Below are positions 21,398-30,427 of a DNA stretch of 64,000 nt, one piece after another. Both the position numbers and the translations under genes were made by a program. Within the stretch, counting starts at the first letter, position 1; each line of letters opens with the position of its first letter. Origin of the DNA: Demequina gelatinilytica (GTDB lineage: Bacteria > Actinomycetota > Actinomycetes > Actinomycetales > Demequinaceae); NCBI RefSeq assembly GCF_000971115.1, contig NZ_BBLV01000006.1, positions 62,001-126,000 on the forward strand, read 5' to 3'. The notes beneath the pieces are model-generated. The model worked only from the letters and a program-made list of their open reading frames with translations. It searched no databases and was not told the DNA's origin.

Positions 21398-21408
21398 GTG
21401 TCAGTGCC

Positions 21409-21768
21409 TCAGTCCCACTCGAATCCACCACGGCGCCACTCGTACACGAACGGGATCGTGATGAGGGCGAGGAAGGTCATGATCGCGATCAGCCCGAACC
21501 AGCCGAGCGCGCCATGCGCGACGGCCCACGGGTACAGGAACACGACCTCGATGTCGAAGACGATGAACGTCATGGCGACCAGGTAGTACTTGATCGGGAT
21601 GCGACCGCCGCCGGCGGCGCCCGGGGTGGGCTGGAGGCCGGACTCGTAGCGGTCGAGCTTCGCGGCGTTCGCGCGCTTGGGCCCGAGGATCGAGCTGACG
21701 AACAGACCGGCCCCTGCCAGCAGTCCCGCGATCACCATCATCACGATGATCGGCACGTACGGATTCAC
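21409..21768 (-). CDS. nuoA: NADH-quinone oxidoreductase subunit A
   Basis: 119 residues with three transmembrane helices and the conserved KLDRYESGLQPTPGA loop and YYLVAMTFIVFDIEVVFLYP, where the membrane Asp/Glu pair sits. The start is GTG at 21768, preceded by AAGGAATC as ribosome binding site. The menJ stop is 39 nt upstream with no evident terminator, so nuoA is probably read through from the menJ promoter. Confidence 0.96.
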   Translation of the reverse strand: MNPYVPIIVMMVIAGLLAGAGLFVSSILGPKRANAAKLDRYESGLQPTPGAAGGGRIPIKYYLVAMTFIVFDIEVVFLYPWAVAHGALGWFGLIAIMTFLALITIPFVYEWRRGGFEWD

Positions 21769-21807
21769 CGGAGATTCCTTCCGTCTTCCTCGAGGTCGCC
21801 GATGCCG

Positions 21808-23103
21808 TCAGGCCGCTGGAGCGACCCGTGTCAGGGCGGACAGCAGCTTGTCGGCCCAGTTGCCGCCATGCGGCTCGTAGACATCTGCCAGCAGTCTAGA
21901 CGTGAATTCCATGACCAAAGGACTAGGAAGCCCGTACCGCGTGCACACCTTCATCACGGTCGGATGCTCGACCAGCGACGCGAAGACGCGGCCGAGCGAG
22001 TAGTACCCGCCCAGGTCGTCCTTCATCATCCGCGCATAGCTCGCGAGCGCGGCCTCCGTATCGCGCGCGCCGTTTGCGTCACGGGATGCAACCGCGGCCT
22101 CGGTCGCGCGCCGCGCGGCCTGCATCGCGTACGCGATCCCCTCGCCGTTGAAGGGGTTCACCATGCCGCCCGAGTCGCCCACGAGCATCATGCCCGGGAC
22201 GTAGTGCGGCTGGCGGTTGAAGGCCATCGGGATCGCGGCGCCCTTGATGTCGCCCACCTGCTCGCCCAGCTCCCAGTCCTCGGCCGAGTGGTCGAGCCAG
22301 TCGCGCAGCAGCGCGCGGTGGTCGAGCTTGGGCGGCGTGCCCTTCGCGCTGAGGGTGCCGAGGCCCACGTTGGCCGTGCCGTCGCCCAGCGGGAAGATCC
22401 ACCCGTACCCGGGCAGCAGGTTCGAGCGCCCGCGCTCTCCGTCCCAGATCTCGAGGTGGCCCTCCATCCACTCCTCGTCGTGCCGGGGAGTGGTGAAGTA
22501 GGTGCGGACCGCGACGCCCAAGGGCCTGTTGTCCTTGCGCTCGATGCCCATCCCGAGCGCGATGCGGGCGCTCACGCCGTCCGCGGCGATCACCAGCGGT
22601 GCGCGGAACTCGGTGGGCTCGCCCACCTTGCGGCCCCGCTCGTCCGTCTCGCGCGCGATCACGCCGACCACGCGGCCGCCTCCGGCGTAGCCGTCCTGAC
22701 GCTCGTCGCGGATGACCCCGTCCACGTGCCAGCCCTCGCGCACATCGGCGCCGGCCGCGCGTGCGTGCTCGGCGAGGCGGTGGTCGAACTGGGCGCGCGG
22801 CAGCGACAGCCCGTAGCTCGGGAAGCTCTCGAGGTCATGCCACGGGAACTCGAGGCGGTGGCCGCCACCCACCATGCGGAGGCCGTGGTTGGGGATCCAC
22901 CCCTCCTCGCGCGGCGTGGGCAGGCCGATGAGGTCGATCTCGCGCACCGCGCGGGGGGTGAGGCCGTCGCCGCACACCTTCTCGCGCGGGAAGCGGGTCT
23001 TCTCGAGGGCGATCACGGAGAACCCCTCGGCAGCCAGGTAGCGCGCCGCGGCGGCACCGCCCGGCCCGGCTCCGATCACGATGACATCAGCCTCAGCACT
23101 CAC
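21808..23103 (-). CDS. menJ: Geranylgeranyl-reductase-family menaquinone reductase (MenJ-like)
   Basis: 431 residues from GTG at 23103. The N-terminal Rossmann FAD motif is VIGAGPGGAAAARYLAAEGF; FPREKVCGDGLTPRAV and the second FAD motif LVGDSGGMVNPFNGEGIAYA are the usual geranylgeranyl reductase/menaquinone reductase signatures. Known actinobacterial homologues (MenJ) saturate isoprene double bonds of menaquinone. As first gene of the nuo operon it links quinone tail saturation to complex I. A TACGCT box 6 nt before the GTG implies a leaderless mRNA. The substrate is inferred from context and family; lipid reductases of archaeal type are more distant. Confidence 0.85.
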   Translation of the reverse strand: MSAEADVIVIGAGPGGAAAARYLAAEGFSVIALEKTRFPREKVCGDGLTPRAVREIDLIGLPTPREEGWIPNHGLRMVGGGHRLEFPWHDLESFPSYGLSLPRAQFDHRLAEHARAAGADVREGWHVDGVIRDERQDGYAGGGRVVGVIARETDERGRKVGEPTEFRAPLVIAADGVSARIALGMGIERKDNRPLGVAVRTYFTTPRHDEEWMEGHLEIWDGERGRSNLLPGYGWIFPLGDGTANVGLGTLSAKGTPPKLDHRALLRDWLDHSAEDWELGEQVGDIKGAAIPMAFNRQPHYVPGMMLVGDSGGMVNPFNGEGIAYAMQAARRATEAAVASRDANGARDTEAALASYARMMKDDLGGYYSLGRVFASLVEHPTVMKVCTRYGLPSPLVMEFTSRLLADVYEPHGGNWADKLLSALTRVAPAA

Positions 23104-23109
23104 CCGACA

Positions 23110-23115
23110 AGCGTA
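23110..23115 (-). promoter_or_regulatory. -10 box of the menJ-nuo operon (leaderless)
   Basis: TACGCT on the minus strand, 6 nt before the menJ GTG. No Shine-Dalgarno sequence is present in the gap. This would be the main promoter of the ~18-kb menJ-nuoA-N-polyprenyl synthase operon. Motif and spacing only; no -35 box was assigned. Confidence 0.5.
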
Positions 23116-23303
23116 GAGGCGTGCGCGAGGTGCTCCGTGCGGGACGGTCCCCGGGTCGCTCGGCGCGCGCAAGCGCCTACCCCGACGGTCGGTGCACGAT
23201 GCGCACCCGGAACGGGCACGGAACGTCGGGATGGACAGGCCGCAGGCTGGGCCCAACCCGACCCTCGGCGCGCGCCTGCCCGCGCTGAGTCACCCCTGAT
23301 GGG

Positions 23304-23309
23304 TACGGT
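23304..23309 (+). promoter_or_regulatory. -10 box of the alditol oxidase gene (leaderless)
   Basis: TACGGT lies 6 nt before the ATG at 23316, with no ribosome binding site between. It is part of the 212-bp divergent region shared with menJ, in which no other feature was recognised. Confidence 0.45.
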
Positions 23310-23315
23310 GAACGT

Positions 23316-24590
23316 ATGAGCGACGCGGGCGTCACCTGGGCGGGTACTCATGCGTTCACGGCCGAGCGGCTGGTGGAGGCCTCCTCGGTCGATGACGTCC
23401 TCCGCGCGGTCAGGACCGCCCCCGGGCGGATCAAGGCGCTCGGCACGCGCCACAGCTTCAACGACATCGCCGACACCGACGGCACGCTCATCACCGTCAC
23501 GGGCATCGACGACTCCCCTCTCATCGACCTCACCAGCCCGGCCTGGCCCACCGTGAACGCGCCTGCCGGCATGCGGTACGGGGTGCTGGGCGGGTGGCTC
23601 CAGAAGCGCGGCTGGGCGCTGCACAACACCGGCTCGCTCCCCCACATCTCCGTCGCGGGCGCCACGGCCACGGGCACCCACGGCTCGGGGGCGCGCAACG
23701 GCTGCCAGTCCACCGCGCTGTGCCGCATCGAGTACGTGGGCGCCGACGGGGACGAGCACACCGCGCGCGCGGGCCAGCCCGGGTTCGAGGGCCTCGCGGT
23801 CGGGCTCGGCGCGTACGGGATCATCACGGAGGTCACGCTCGCGATCCAGCCGACCTACGACATCCGCCAGGACGTCTACACCGGCATGCCGTGGGAGCAC
23901 CTCCTCGACGAGACGCCGGCGATACTCGCCGACGCGTACTCGGTCTCGATCTTCACCACGTGGACCGAGCCGACCGTCCAGCAGATCTGGCGCAAGAGCG
24001 GGATCGGCCTCGACGTGGCGCCTCCCGACGAGTGGCACGGCGCGACGCGCAGCCCGGAATCCGACGCACGGCTGGTCGACGGCGACCCCGACGCCCTCAC
24101 GCCGCAGGGGGGCCGTCCCGGCCCGTGGAACGAGCGCCTCCCCCACTTCCGGCTCACGCATGTGCCGTCCAACGGCGCGGAGATCCAGACCGAGTACTTC
24201 GTGCCCATGGAGGTCGCAGGCGAGGCCCTCGCGGCGGTACGTGCGATCGGCGAGCACATCACCCCTCACCTGCTGGTCTCGGAGCTGCGGGCCGTCGCCT
24301 CCGACGACCTGTGGCTGTCGGGCGCCTACGGCCGCGACACGCTCGCGATCCACTTCACCTGGGCGCGCTCCCCCGAGGCGGTGCGCGCGCTGCTTCCCCT
24401 CGTCGAGCGCACCCTGGAGCCGTTCGACGCGCGTCCGCACTGGGGCAAGTGGCATGCGTTCGACGCGGCCGCGATCGCGCGCGTGCACCCCAGGGTGGGC
24501 GACGCACGCGAGCTCTTCGAGTCGCTCGACCCCACGGGACGGTTCGTCAACGACTACCTCGTGCGGGTCGGCGTCCGCGCGGCCCGATGA
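23316..24590 (+). CDS. aldO: FAD-dependent alditol oxidase (xylitol/sorbitol oxidase type)
   Basis: 424 residues, close to the ~418 of Streptomyces alditol oxidase. The covalent FAD histidine is His46 in ALGTRHSFND, followed by GSLPHISVAGATATGTHGSG of the FAD-binding (VAO) fold. In the substrate pocket a Glu-x-Arg pair (Glu323, Arg325 in SELRAV) and the lysine of HWGKWHAF match catalytic residues known from AldO. The enzyme oxidises C1 of polyols with O2 to give an aldose and H2O2. No signal peptide, so it is cytoplasmic. It stands alone between menJ and menF; a leaderless promoter precedes it. Arabinono-lactone or gulono-lactone oxidase is the main alternative. Confidence 0.82.
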   Translation: MSDAGVTWAGTHAFTAERLVEASSVDDVLRAVRTAPGRIKALGTRHSFNDIADTDGTLITVTGIDDSPLIDLTSPAWPTVNAPAGMRYGVLGGWLQKRGWALHNTGSLPHISVAGATATGTHGSGARNGCQSTALCRIEYVGADGDEHTARAGQPGFEGLAVGLGAYGIITEVTLAIQPTYDIRQDVYTGMPWEHLLDETPAILADAYSVSIFTTWTEPTVQQIWRKSGIGLDVAPPDEWHGATRSPESDARLVDGDPDALTPQGGRPGPWNERLPHFRLTHVPSNGAEIQTEYFVPMEVAGEALAAVRAIGEHITPHLLVSELRAVASDDLWLSGAYGRDTLAIHFTWARSPEAVRALLPLVERTLEPFDARPHWGKWHAFDAAAIARVHPRVGDARELFESLDPTGRFVNDYLVRVGVRAAR

Positions 24591-24637
24591 GGCGACACGG
24601 CGTGCCGTCCGGGCATCGTCCGCCGCCCGCGCGGCTC

Positions 24638-24643
24638 TACTCT
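24638..24643 (+). promoter_or_regulatory. -10 box of the menF fusion gene (leaderless)
   Basis: TACTCT followed by GGCGGG and then the GTG at 24650. The 6-nt spacing repeats the pattern seen for menJ, aldO and other lead genes here; GGCGGG is too close to the start to serve as a Shine-Dalgarno sequence. Confidence 0.45.
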
Positions 24644-24649
24644 GGCGGG

Positions 24650-26824
24650 GTGACCGTCCACGCCGCCTCCCCAGGCCCCCTGCATGTCCGCACCGTCGCG
24701 ATCGAGGACCCAGGCGACCTGATCGCCGCGCTGCCGCAGGCCGGGATCTCGTGGGTGCGACGGGGCGAGGGCATGATCGCGTGGGGCGAGACCGCACGGC
24801 TCGACACCGCGGGCGCGGAGCGCATCGACCAGGCGCAGCACTGGTGGCGGCTCCTGTGCCGTCACGCGGTGACCCAGGACGAGGTCCGCGCGCGCGGCAC
24901 CGGGCTGGTGGCCTTCGGCTCGTTCGCGTTCGCGGACGCCTCGGCCGCAGGCGGCGCGCTGGTGGTGCCGCGCTACGTGATCGGCCGCCGCGAGGGCCGC
25001 GCGTGGTTCACCACGATCCTCACGGCGGATGAGGCACCGGAGAGCCTCGACGATGCTCTGGCCGGGGCCGCGGCGCCCACGCATACCGGAACTGTCACCC
25101 TCGCGCGCGGCGACGAGCCCGCATGGACCGAGGCCGTCGACGCCGCCGTCGCGCGGATCCGCGACGGCGAGCTCGAGAAGGTGGTCCTCGCGCGGGCCGT
25201 CGAGGCCCGGGCGGACGGGCCCGTCGATGTGCGCTCCGTGCTCGCGCGCCTCGCGGACGAGTACCCGATGTGCTGGGCCTTCCATGTCGATGGCCTGGTG
25301 GGTGCGACGCCCGAGCTGCTCGCCCGCGTGGACCACGGCCTGGTGACGTCGCGCGTGCTCGCCGGCACCATCCGCATGACCGGTGACGACATGCGGGACC
25401 TTGCGCGCGCCGGGGCCCTCGCGCGCTCCTCCAAGGACCGCGAGGAGCATGAGTACGCCGCTCGGTCCGTCACGCAGGTCCTCGAGCGCCACTGCGGCTC
25501 GGTCAACGTGCCCGACGAGCCTTTCGTGCTGCACCTTCCCAACGTCATGCACCTCGCGACCGACGTGACGGGCGTGCTCTCCCACAACGTCGACGCGCTC
25601 GAGCTGGTCGCGGAGCTCCACCCGAGCGCGGCCGTATGCGGCACCCCGACCCTCTCCGCCGCGCGCGCGATCGACGAGCTCGAGGGTCTCGACCGCGGCC
25701 GGTACGCCGGCCCGGTCGGCTGGATCGACGCGGGTGGCGACGGCGAGTGGTGCATCGGGCTGCGCTCCGCCGAGATCTCGCGCGAGGACCCGACACGGAT
25801 GCGGCTGTTCGCCGGGTGCGGCATCGTCGCCGCGAGCGAGCCCGCGTCCGAGTGGGCGGAGTCCGAGGCCAAGCTCGAGCCGATGCGGCGTGCGCTGGAG
25901 GCGCAGCTCGAGCCGGAGCCCGAGCCCGAGCCCGAGCCTGAGCCCGAGCCCGCACCTGAGCCCGAGCCTGAGCCCGAGCCCGCACCTGAGCCCGAGCCCG
26001 CACCCGCCCGCTCCCGTCGGAGCAAGCTCGCCCCCGAGGTCGAGTTCGACGTGCCCGCGCCTGCCATCTCCTCGTCAGCGCGCTACGACGTGGGCGACGA
26101 CCCGGCGTTCCCCACGCTGCACCTGGACGATGCCGCGATGGGCGCCATCCCGACCCTCGCGGGCGGCAACCCCGCACGGAAGCATCGTCACGGGGAGCCC
26201 GACCTCCACGGCTGGGACTCCGCGGCCTGGGAGGAGCGCTACTCGTCGCGCGAGGCGGTGTGGAGCGCGCAGCCCAACGCTCAGCTCGTCGCCGAGGTCG
26301 CCGGCACGCCCGCGGGCCGCGCGATCGACGTCGGCTGCGGCGAGGGCGCCGACGCGGTCTACCTCGCGACGCTGGGTTGGGAGGTCACCGCGATCGACAT
26401 CTCGCCCACCGCGGTCTCACGCGGCCGCGAACGCGCCGAGCGCGCGGGCGCGGAGATCGCCGCACGCATCGACTGGCGCGTCGCGGATGCGCGGACCGCC
26501 GATGTCCACGAGCAGTCGTTCGACCTGGTCGCGAGCCACTACGCGCATCCGGAGGACGGGATCGCGAGCCTGGTCGACCGCCTCGCCGCGCTCGTGTCGC
26601 CCGGCGGCATCCTGCTGGTGGTGGGCCACGATCCGTCGGACCCCCACACGCACGAGCACCCCCGCCTGAGCGAGACCGCGTTCCGCGCGGACCAGGCCGC
26701 GGCGGCGCTCGACGCCACGGCGTGGGAGGTCGAGGTCGCGCAGGTGAGGGCCCGCCCCGCGAACGATGCGGATGGTCAGCCGGCGATCCGTCGCGACGCG
26801 GTGCTCCGGGCCCGGAGGCTCTGA
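24650..26824 (+). CDS. menF: Isochorismate synthase fused to a class I SAM-dependent methyltransferase
   Basis: 724 residues in one uninterrupted frame. Residues 1-415 form isochorismate synthase: the general base lysine (Lys177) in LEKVVLARAV, GATPELLARV, LAGTIRMTGDD, HPSAAVCGTPT, and FAGCGIVAASEPASEW; it converts chorismate to isochorismate for menaquinone. Residues 421-452 are a Glu-Pro repeat linker. Residues ~520-724 are a Rossmann methyltransferase with motif I DVGCGEGADAVYLATLGWEV at residue 560. The methyltransferase looks like the small TehB/UbiE-related class but lacks the usual MenG wording, so its substrate is unknown. No canonical menG lies in the window. Translation probably starts at the leaderless GTG. 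The two-domain fusion is unusual; a sequencing artefact is unlikely because both halves and the linker stay in frame. Confidence 0.85.
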   Translation: MTVHAASPGPLHVRTVAIEDPGDLIAALPQAGISWVRRGEGMIAWGETARLDTAGAERIDQAQHWWRLLCRHAVTQDEVRARGTGLVAFGSFAFADASAAGGALVVPRYVIGRREGRAWFTTILTADEAPESLDDALAGAAAPTHTGTVTLARGDEPAWTEAVDAAVARIRDGELEKVVLARAVEARADGPVDVRSVLARLADEYPMCWAFHVDGLVGATPELLARVDHGLVTSRVLAGTIRMTGDDMRDLARAGALARSSKDREEHEYAARSVTQVLERHCGSVNVPDEPFVLHLPNVMHLATDVTGVLSHNVDALELVAELHPSAAVCGTPTLSAARAIDELEGLDRGRYAGPVGWIDAGGDGEWCIGLRSAEISREDPTRMRLFAGCGIVAASEPASEWAESEAKLEPMRRALEAQLEPEPEPEPEPEPEPAPEPEPEPEPAPEPEPAPARSRRSKLAPEVEFDVPAPAISSSARYDVGDDPAFPTLHLDDAAMGAIPTLAGGNPARKHRHGEPDLHGWDSAAWEERYSSREAVWSAQPNAQLVAEVAGTPAGRAIDVGCGEGADAVYLATLGWEVTAIDISPTAVSRGRERAERAGAEIAARIDWRVADARTADVHEQSFDLVASHYAHPEDGIASLVDRLAALVSPGGILLVVGHDPSDPHTHEHPRLSETAFRADQAAAALDATAWEVEVAQVRARPANDADGQPAIRRDAVLRARRL
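25910..26005 (+). repeat. In-frame tandem repeat encoding a Glu-Pro linker
   Basis: Sixteen 6-nt units, mostly GAGCCC/GAGCCT with three GCACCY units. A 30-nt higher-order unit is present twice in perfect tandem (25934-25963 and 25964-25993). It encodes a rigid E-P/A-P rod between the MenF and methyltransferase domains. Any slippage by whole units keeps the frame. Confidence 0.9.
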
Positions 26825-26839
26825 CGGTTGCGAAGGTGC

Positions 26840-26897
26840 CTCGCTGACACATGGGTGCTCGCACTTACGCCTGTGCGAGCACCCATGTGTCAGCGAG
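26840..26897. terminator. Family B hairpin, copy 1: perfect 25-bp stem between convergent menF and menD
   Basis: Arms 26840-26864 and 26873-26897 are perfectly complementary (CTCGCTGACACATGGGTGC...), with an 8-nt loop. It lies 15 nt past the menF-fusion stop and 16 nt past the menD stop on the other strand, so it can terminate both. A related hairpin is at 52613-52662, where it is not at gene ends; the sequence is therefore also a dispersed repeat. Confidence 0.85.
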
Positions 26898-26913
26898 AGG
26901 TCGATGAGGGGTC

Positions 26914-28566
26914 CTAGACGACCGCCTCGACCACCTCGAGCGTGGTCAAGGGCTCGGCGAGCGCCTCGGTCAGGTCGCCCGCCGAGCGGACGGCACGGTG
27001 CGGCACGCGGTACCCCGCGCACAGCGATGCGAGGTCGGCGCCGTGCGGCGTGGTGAACACCCGCTCGAGGTTCTCGGCCGGCGCTGCGGAGTGCTCGAGC
27101 CCGGAGAAGATGGTGCCGCCACCGTCGTTGACCACCACGATGCGCAGGCGCGGGCGTCGCTCGCGCGGCCCGATCAGCATCCCTCCCGCCTCGTGCAGGA
27201 ACGTCACGTCCCCCATCAGCGCGTGCACCGCGCGTCCGGAGCCGAAGGCCACGCCGGCCGCGGTGGACACCGTCCCGTCGATCCCGGCCAGGCCGCGGTT
27301 GGCGAGCAGCACGGGCGCGGCGCCCGCGGATGCGGCGGGCATGAACCTGTCGAGCGCCCGCACGGGTCCCGACGACCCCACCACCCCCCACACGTCCGGC
27401 CCGAGCGACTGCGCGAACGCGACCGCCGCGACCCTGGGCCCCCACCCTTCCGGGGTGTGGACGCGTGCGCCCGCGGACCGCCACTCGGCGAGCCAGGCGG
27501 GGTCCGCATCGTCCTGCGCGACCGACCACAGCCAGGACGCGGGCACGTCGCGGCCGACGCGTTGCGCGTGCGGCGGCGCCTCGCGCCAGCGCGCGCCGAA
27601 CCTCGCCACGATGAGCGCCGGGGCACGCGCGATGAGCGCCTGCACGGGGCGCGTCAGCGTGGGCCGGCCGATCACCACCACCTGGTGCACGCGCGCGGCG
27701 AGGTCGGCTCCCTGCTGCGACTCGAGAAGTCGCACGTAGTCGGGGATGCAGTGGGATCCGGATCGCGCGAGCGAGGTCGGCTCGGCGAGCAGCGGCCAGC
27801 CGTGAGCCTCGGCGACCTGGCGGGCGACGTCCCCCGCGCCGTCGCCCGCGATCACCACGCCGCGCGCCACGGGCGGCAACGGCGCGGGCTCGCCGCGGTC
27901 CGCGACCACCGGGATGCCGCCGGTGGGCGTGGGAAGCCGCGGCGGGTCGTGCCACACGCCGCCGTCGGCGCCGAGCGGCTCGCGGAAGCCGACGTCGAGG
28001 TGCACCGGTCCCGGCGCGGCCGCCATGTCCTCCCGCGCGCGGTCCCCGAGCGCCGCCCGCACGGCCCGCTCCGCGAGCGCCGTGACCCGATCGGGCCGGG
28101 CGCCCAGGTCGGTGGCGGGGACATCGGCCTCCCACCGCACGAAGCCGCCGAAGATGCCCACCTGGTCCGTGGTCTGGTTCGCGCCGACGCCTCGGAGCTC
28201 GGCCGGCCTGTCCGCCGTGAGCAGCAGCAGCGGCACCCCCGAGTGATGCGCCTCCATGACCGCCGGAAGGAGGTTGCCGACCGCGGTGCCGGAGGTGGTG
28301 ACGATCGCGACCGGGCGAGGATCGCCCGCGGCGGCGCGCCCCCGCGCGATGCCGAGGGCCAGGAAGGCCGCGGACCGCTCGTCGATGCGGACATGGAGAT
28401 CGACACGCGGGGCTCCGAGAGGCGGGTTCTCCGCCCCTGCCTCCGCGAGCGCGTGCGCGAGCGGTCCCGAGCGGGAGCCCGGGCTGAGCACGTAGTCCTC
28501 GACGCCGCGTTCGACCAGCGCCGCGACCAGCGCACGGGCGAAGGCCCCCGACGGATGCTCGCTCAT
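26914..28566 (-). CDS. menD: SEPHCHC synthase (MenD)
   Basis: 550 residues from ATG at 28566 (ATGA overlap with menC). The thiamine diphosphate enzyme fold is evident: catalytic Glu region HVRIDERSAAFLALGIARG, TTSGTAVGNLLPAVMEAHHS, and the ThDP/Mg motif spanning MGDVTFLHEAGG to VVVNDGGGTIFSGLE. It condenses isochorismate with 2-oxoglutarate in the first committed step of menaquinone synthesis. SPGSRSGPLAHALAE near the N-terminus is the usual MenD signature. The gene converges on menF, and the family B hairpin separates them. Confidence 0.96.
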   Translation of the reverse strand: MSEHPSGAFARALVAALVERGVEDYVLSPGSRSGPLAHALAEAGAENPPLGAPRVDLHVRIDERSAAFLALGIARGRAAAGDPRPVAIVTTSGTAVGNLLPAVMEAHHSGVPLLLLTADRPAELRGVGANQTTDQVGIFGGFVRWEADVPATDLGARPDRVTALAERAVRAALGDRAREDMAAAPGPVHLDVGFREPLGADGGVWHDPPRLPTPTGGIPVVADRGEPAPLPPVARGVVIAGDGAGDVARQVAEAHGWPLLAEPTSLARSGSHCIPDYVRLLESQQGADLAARVHQVVVIGRPTLTRPVQALIARAPALIVARFGARWREAPPHAQRVGRDVPASWLWSVAQDDADPAWLAEWRSAGARVHTPEGWGPRVAAVAFAQSLGPDVWGVVGSSGPVRALDRFMPAASAGAAPVLLANRGLAGIDGTVSTAAGVAFGSGRAVHALMGDVTFLHEAGGMLIGPRERRPRLRIVVVNDGGGTIFSGLEHSAAPAENLERVFTTPHGADLASLCAGYRVPHRAVRSAGDLTEALAEPLTTLEVVEAVV

Positions 28567-29450
28567 GCGATCACGTCCAGCGCGACCGGTCCGATGACGC
28601 CGTCGCGCGGCACGATCGTCTCGCGCACCGTGTCCTCCGCGAGGAGCGCGCCGGTGCCGAGCCCGCACGCGTACGGCAGCTCGGGCACCGCGCGCGCGAG
28701 CGCGACGCCCGCCGCGAGGCCCACCGAGGACTCCATCGCGCTCGAGACCACGATGGGGATGCTGTAGCGGTCCACCACGTCGAGGCAGTGGCGCACGCCG
28801 CCCATGGGCGCGACCTTGAGGACCAGGATGTCGGCGGCACCGGCACGCATCACCTCGTCGGCATCGCCGGGGATGCGCACGGACTCGTCGGCAGCCACGA
28901 GGACATCGGTGCGACGGCGGACCTGCGCGAGCTCGGCGACGCTCCGGCACGGCTGCTCGACGTACTCGAGCCCCGGGCCGCCGCCCGCACGTGCGGCGGC
29001 GTCGAGCTCCTTGAGCACCGTCACCGCGGTGTCGACGTCCCACGCGCCGTTCGCGTCGACGCGCACCCGGCCCTCAGGGCCCAGGGCGACGGCGACGGCC
29101 TCGACGCGTCGCACATCGTCCCGCCAGCCGCCGGTGCCGGCGACCTTCACCTTGGCGGTGGTGCAGCCGCCCGCCTTCGCGAGCTGCGCGGCGCGGCCGG
29201 CAGGGAGCTCCGGGACGATGCTGTTGACCGGCACCACGTCGCGTACCGGCGCGGCCCACTCGCCGCGCGCCGCCTCCATCGCGGCCTCCCACCACCGGGA
29301 GGCACGCTCGGGCGTGTAGTCGTCGAAGGGCGAGTACTCGCCCCAGGCATCGTCCCCGTCTGGACCGGTGCCGCGGATGAGGACGCCGTGACGCTCGGTG
29401 ACGCCACGGAAGCGCGTCGACAGCGCGACGCGGAACGGGCGGAACTCCAT
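28563..29450 (-). CDS. menC: o-Succinylbenzoate synthase (MenC)
   Basis: 295 residues, shorter than proteobacterial MenC but typical for actinobacteria. Enolase-superfamily residues are visible: TAKVKVAG (catalytic lysine), VRVDANGAW (metal Asp), EYVEQPCRS (metal Glu), AADESVR (metal Asp) and LKVAPMGGV (second lysine). It dehydrates SHCHC to o-succinylbenzoate. It starts at ATG 29450, 6 nt downstream of a TAGGCT box, and is divergent from menB with only 39 nt between the two start codons. Confidence 0.95.
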   Translation of the reverse strand: MEFRPFRVALSTRFRGVTERHGVLIRGTGPDGDDAWGEYSPFDDYTPERASRWWEAAMEAARGEWAAPVRDVVPVNSIVPELPAGRAAQLAKAGGCTTAKVKVAGTGGWRDDVRRVEAVAVALGPEGRVRVDANGAWDVDTAVTVLKELDAAARAGGGPGLEYVEQPCRSVAELAQVRRRTDVLVAADESVRIPGDADEVMRAGAADILVLKVAPMGGVRHCLDVVDRYSIPIVVSSAMESSVGLAAGVALARAVPELPYACGLGTGALLAEDTVRETIVPRDGVIGPVALDVIA

Positions 29451-29456
29451 GGGCTC

Positions 29457-29462
29457 AGCCTA
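29457..29462 (-). promoter_or_regulatory. -10 box of menC-menD (leaderless)
   Basis: TAGGCT on the minus strand, 6 nt before the menC ATG. The entire menC/menB intergenic region is 39 nt, so the two divergent promoters must overlap. Confidence 0.5.
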
Positions 29463-29475
29463 GGGCGGGCCGCAC

Positions 29476-29481
29476 TACGCT
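29476..29481 (+). promoter_or_regulatory. -10 box of menB (leaderless)
   Basis: TACGCT, 8 nt before the menB ATG, with no ribosome binding site in the gap. It stands back to back with the menC box. Confidence 0.45.
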
Positions 29482-29489
29482 CGGATGCC

Positions 29490-30419
<930 letters not shown>

Positions 30420-30427
30420 CGCCGACC

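Noticed and set aside
25910..26005. CRISPR-like or unstable DNA at the GAGCCC repeats
   Set aside because: Units are contiguous 6-mers without spacers, and they encode an in-frame linker.
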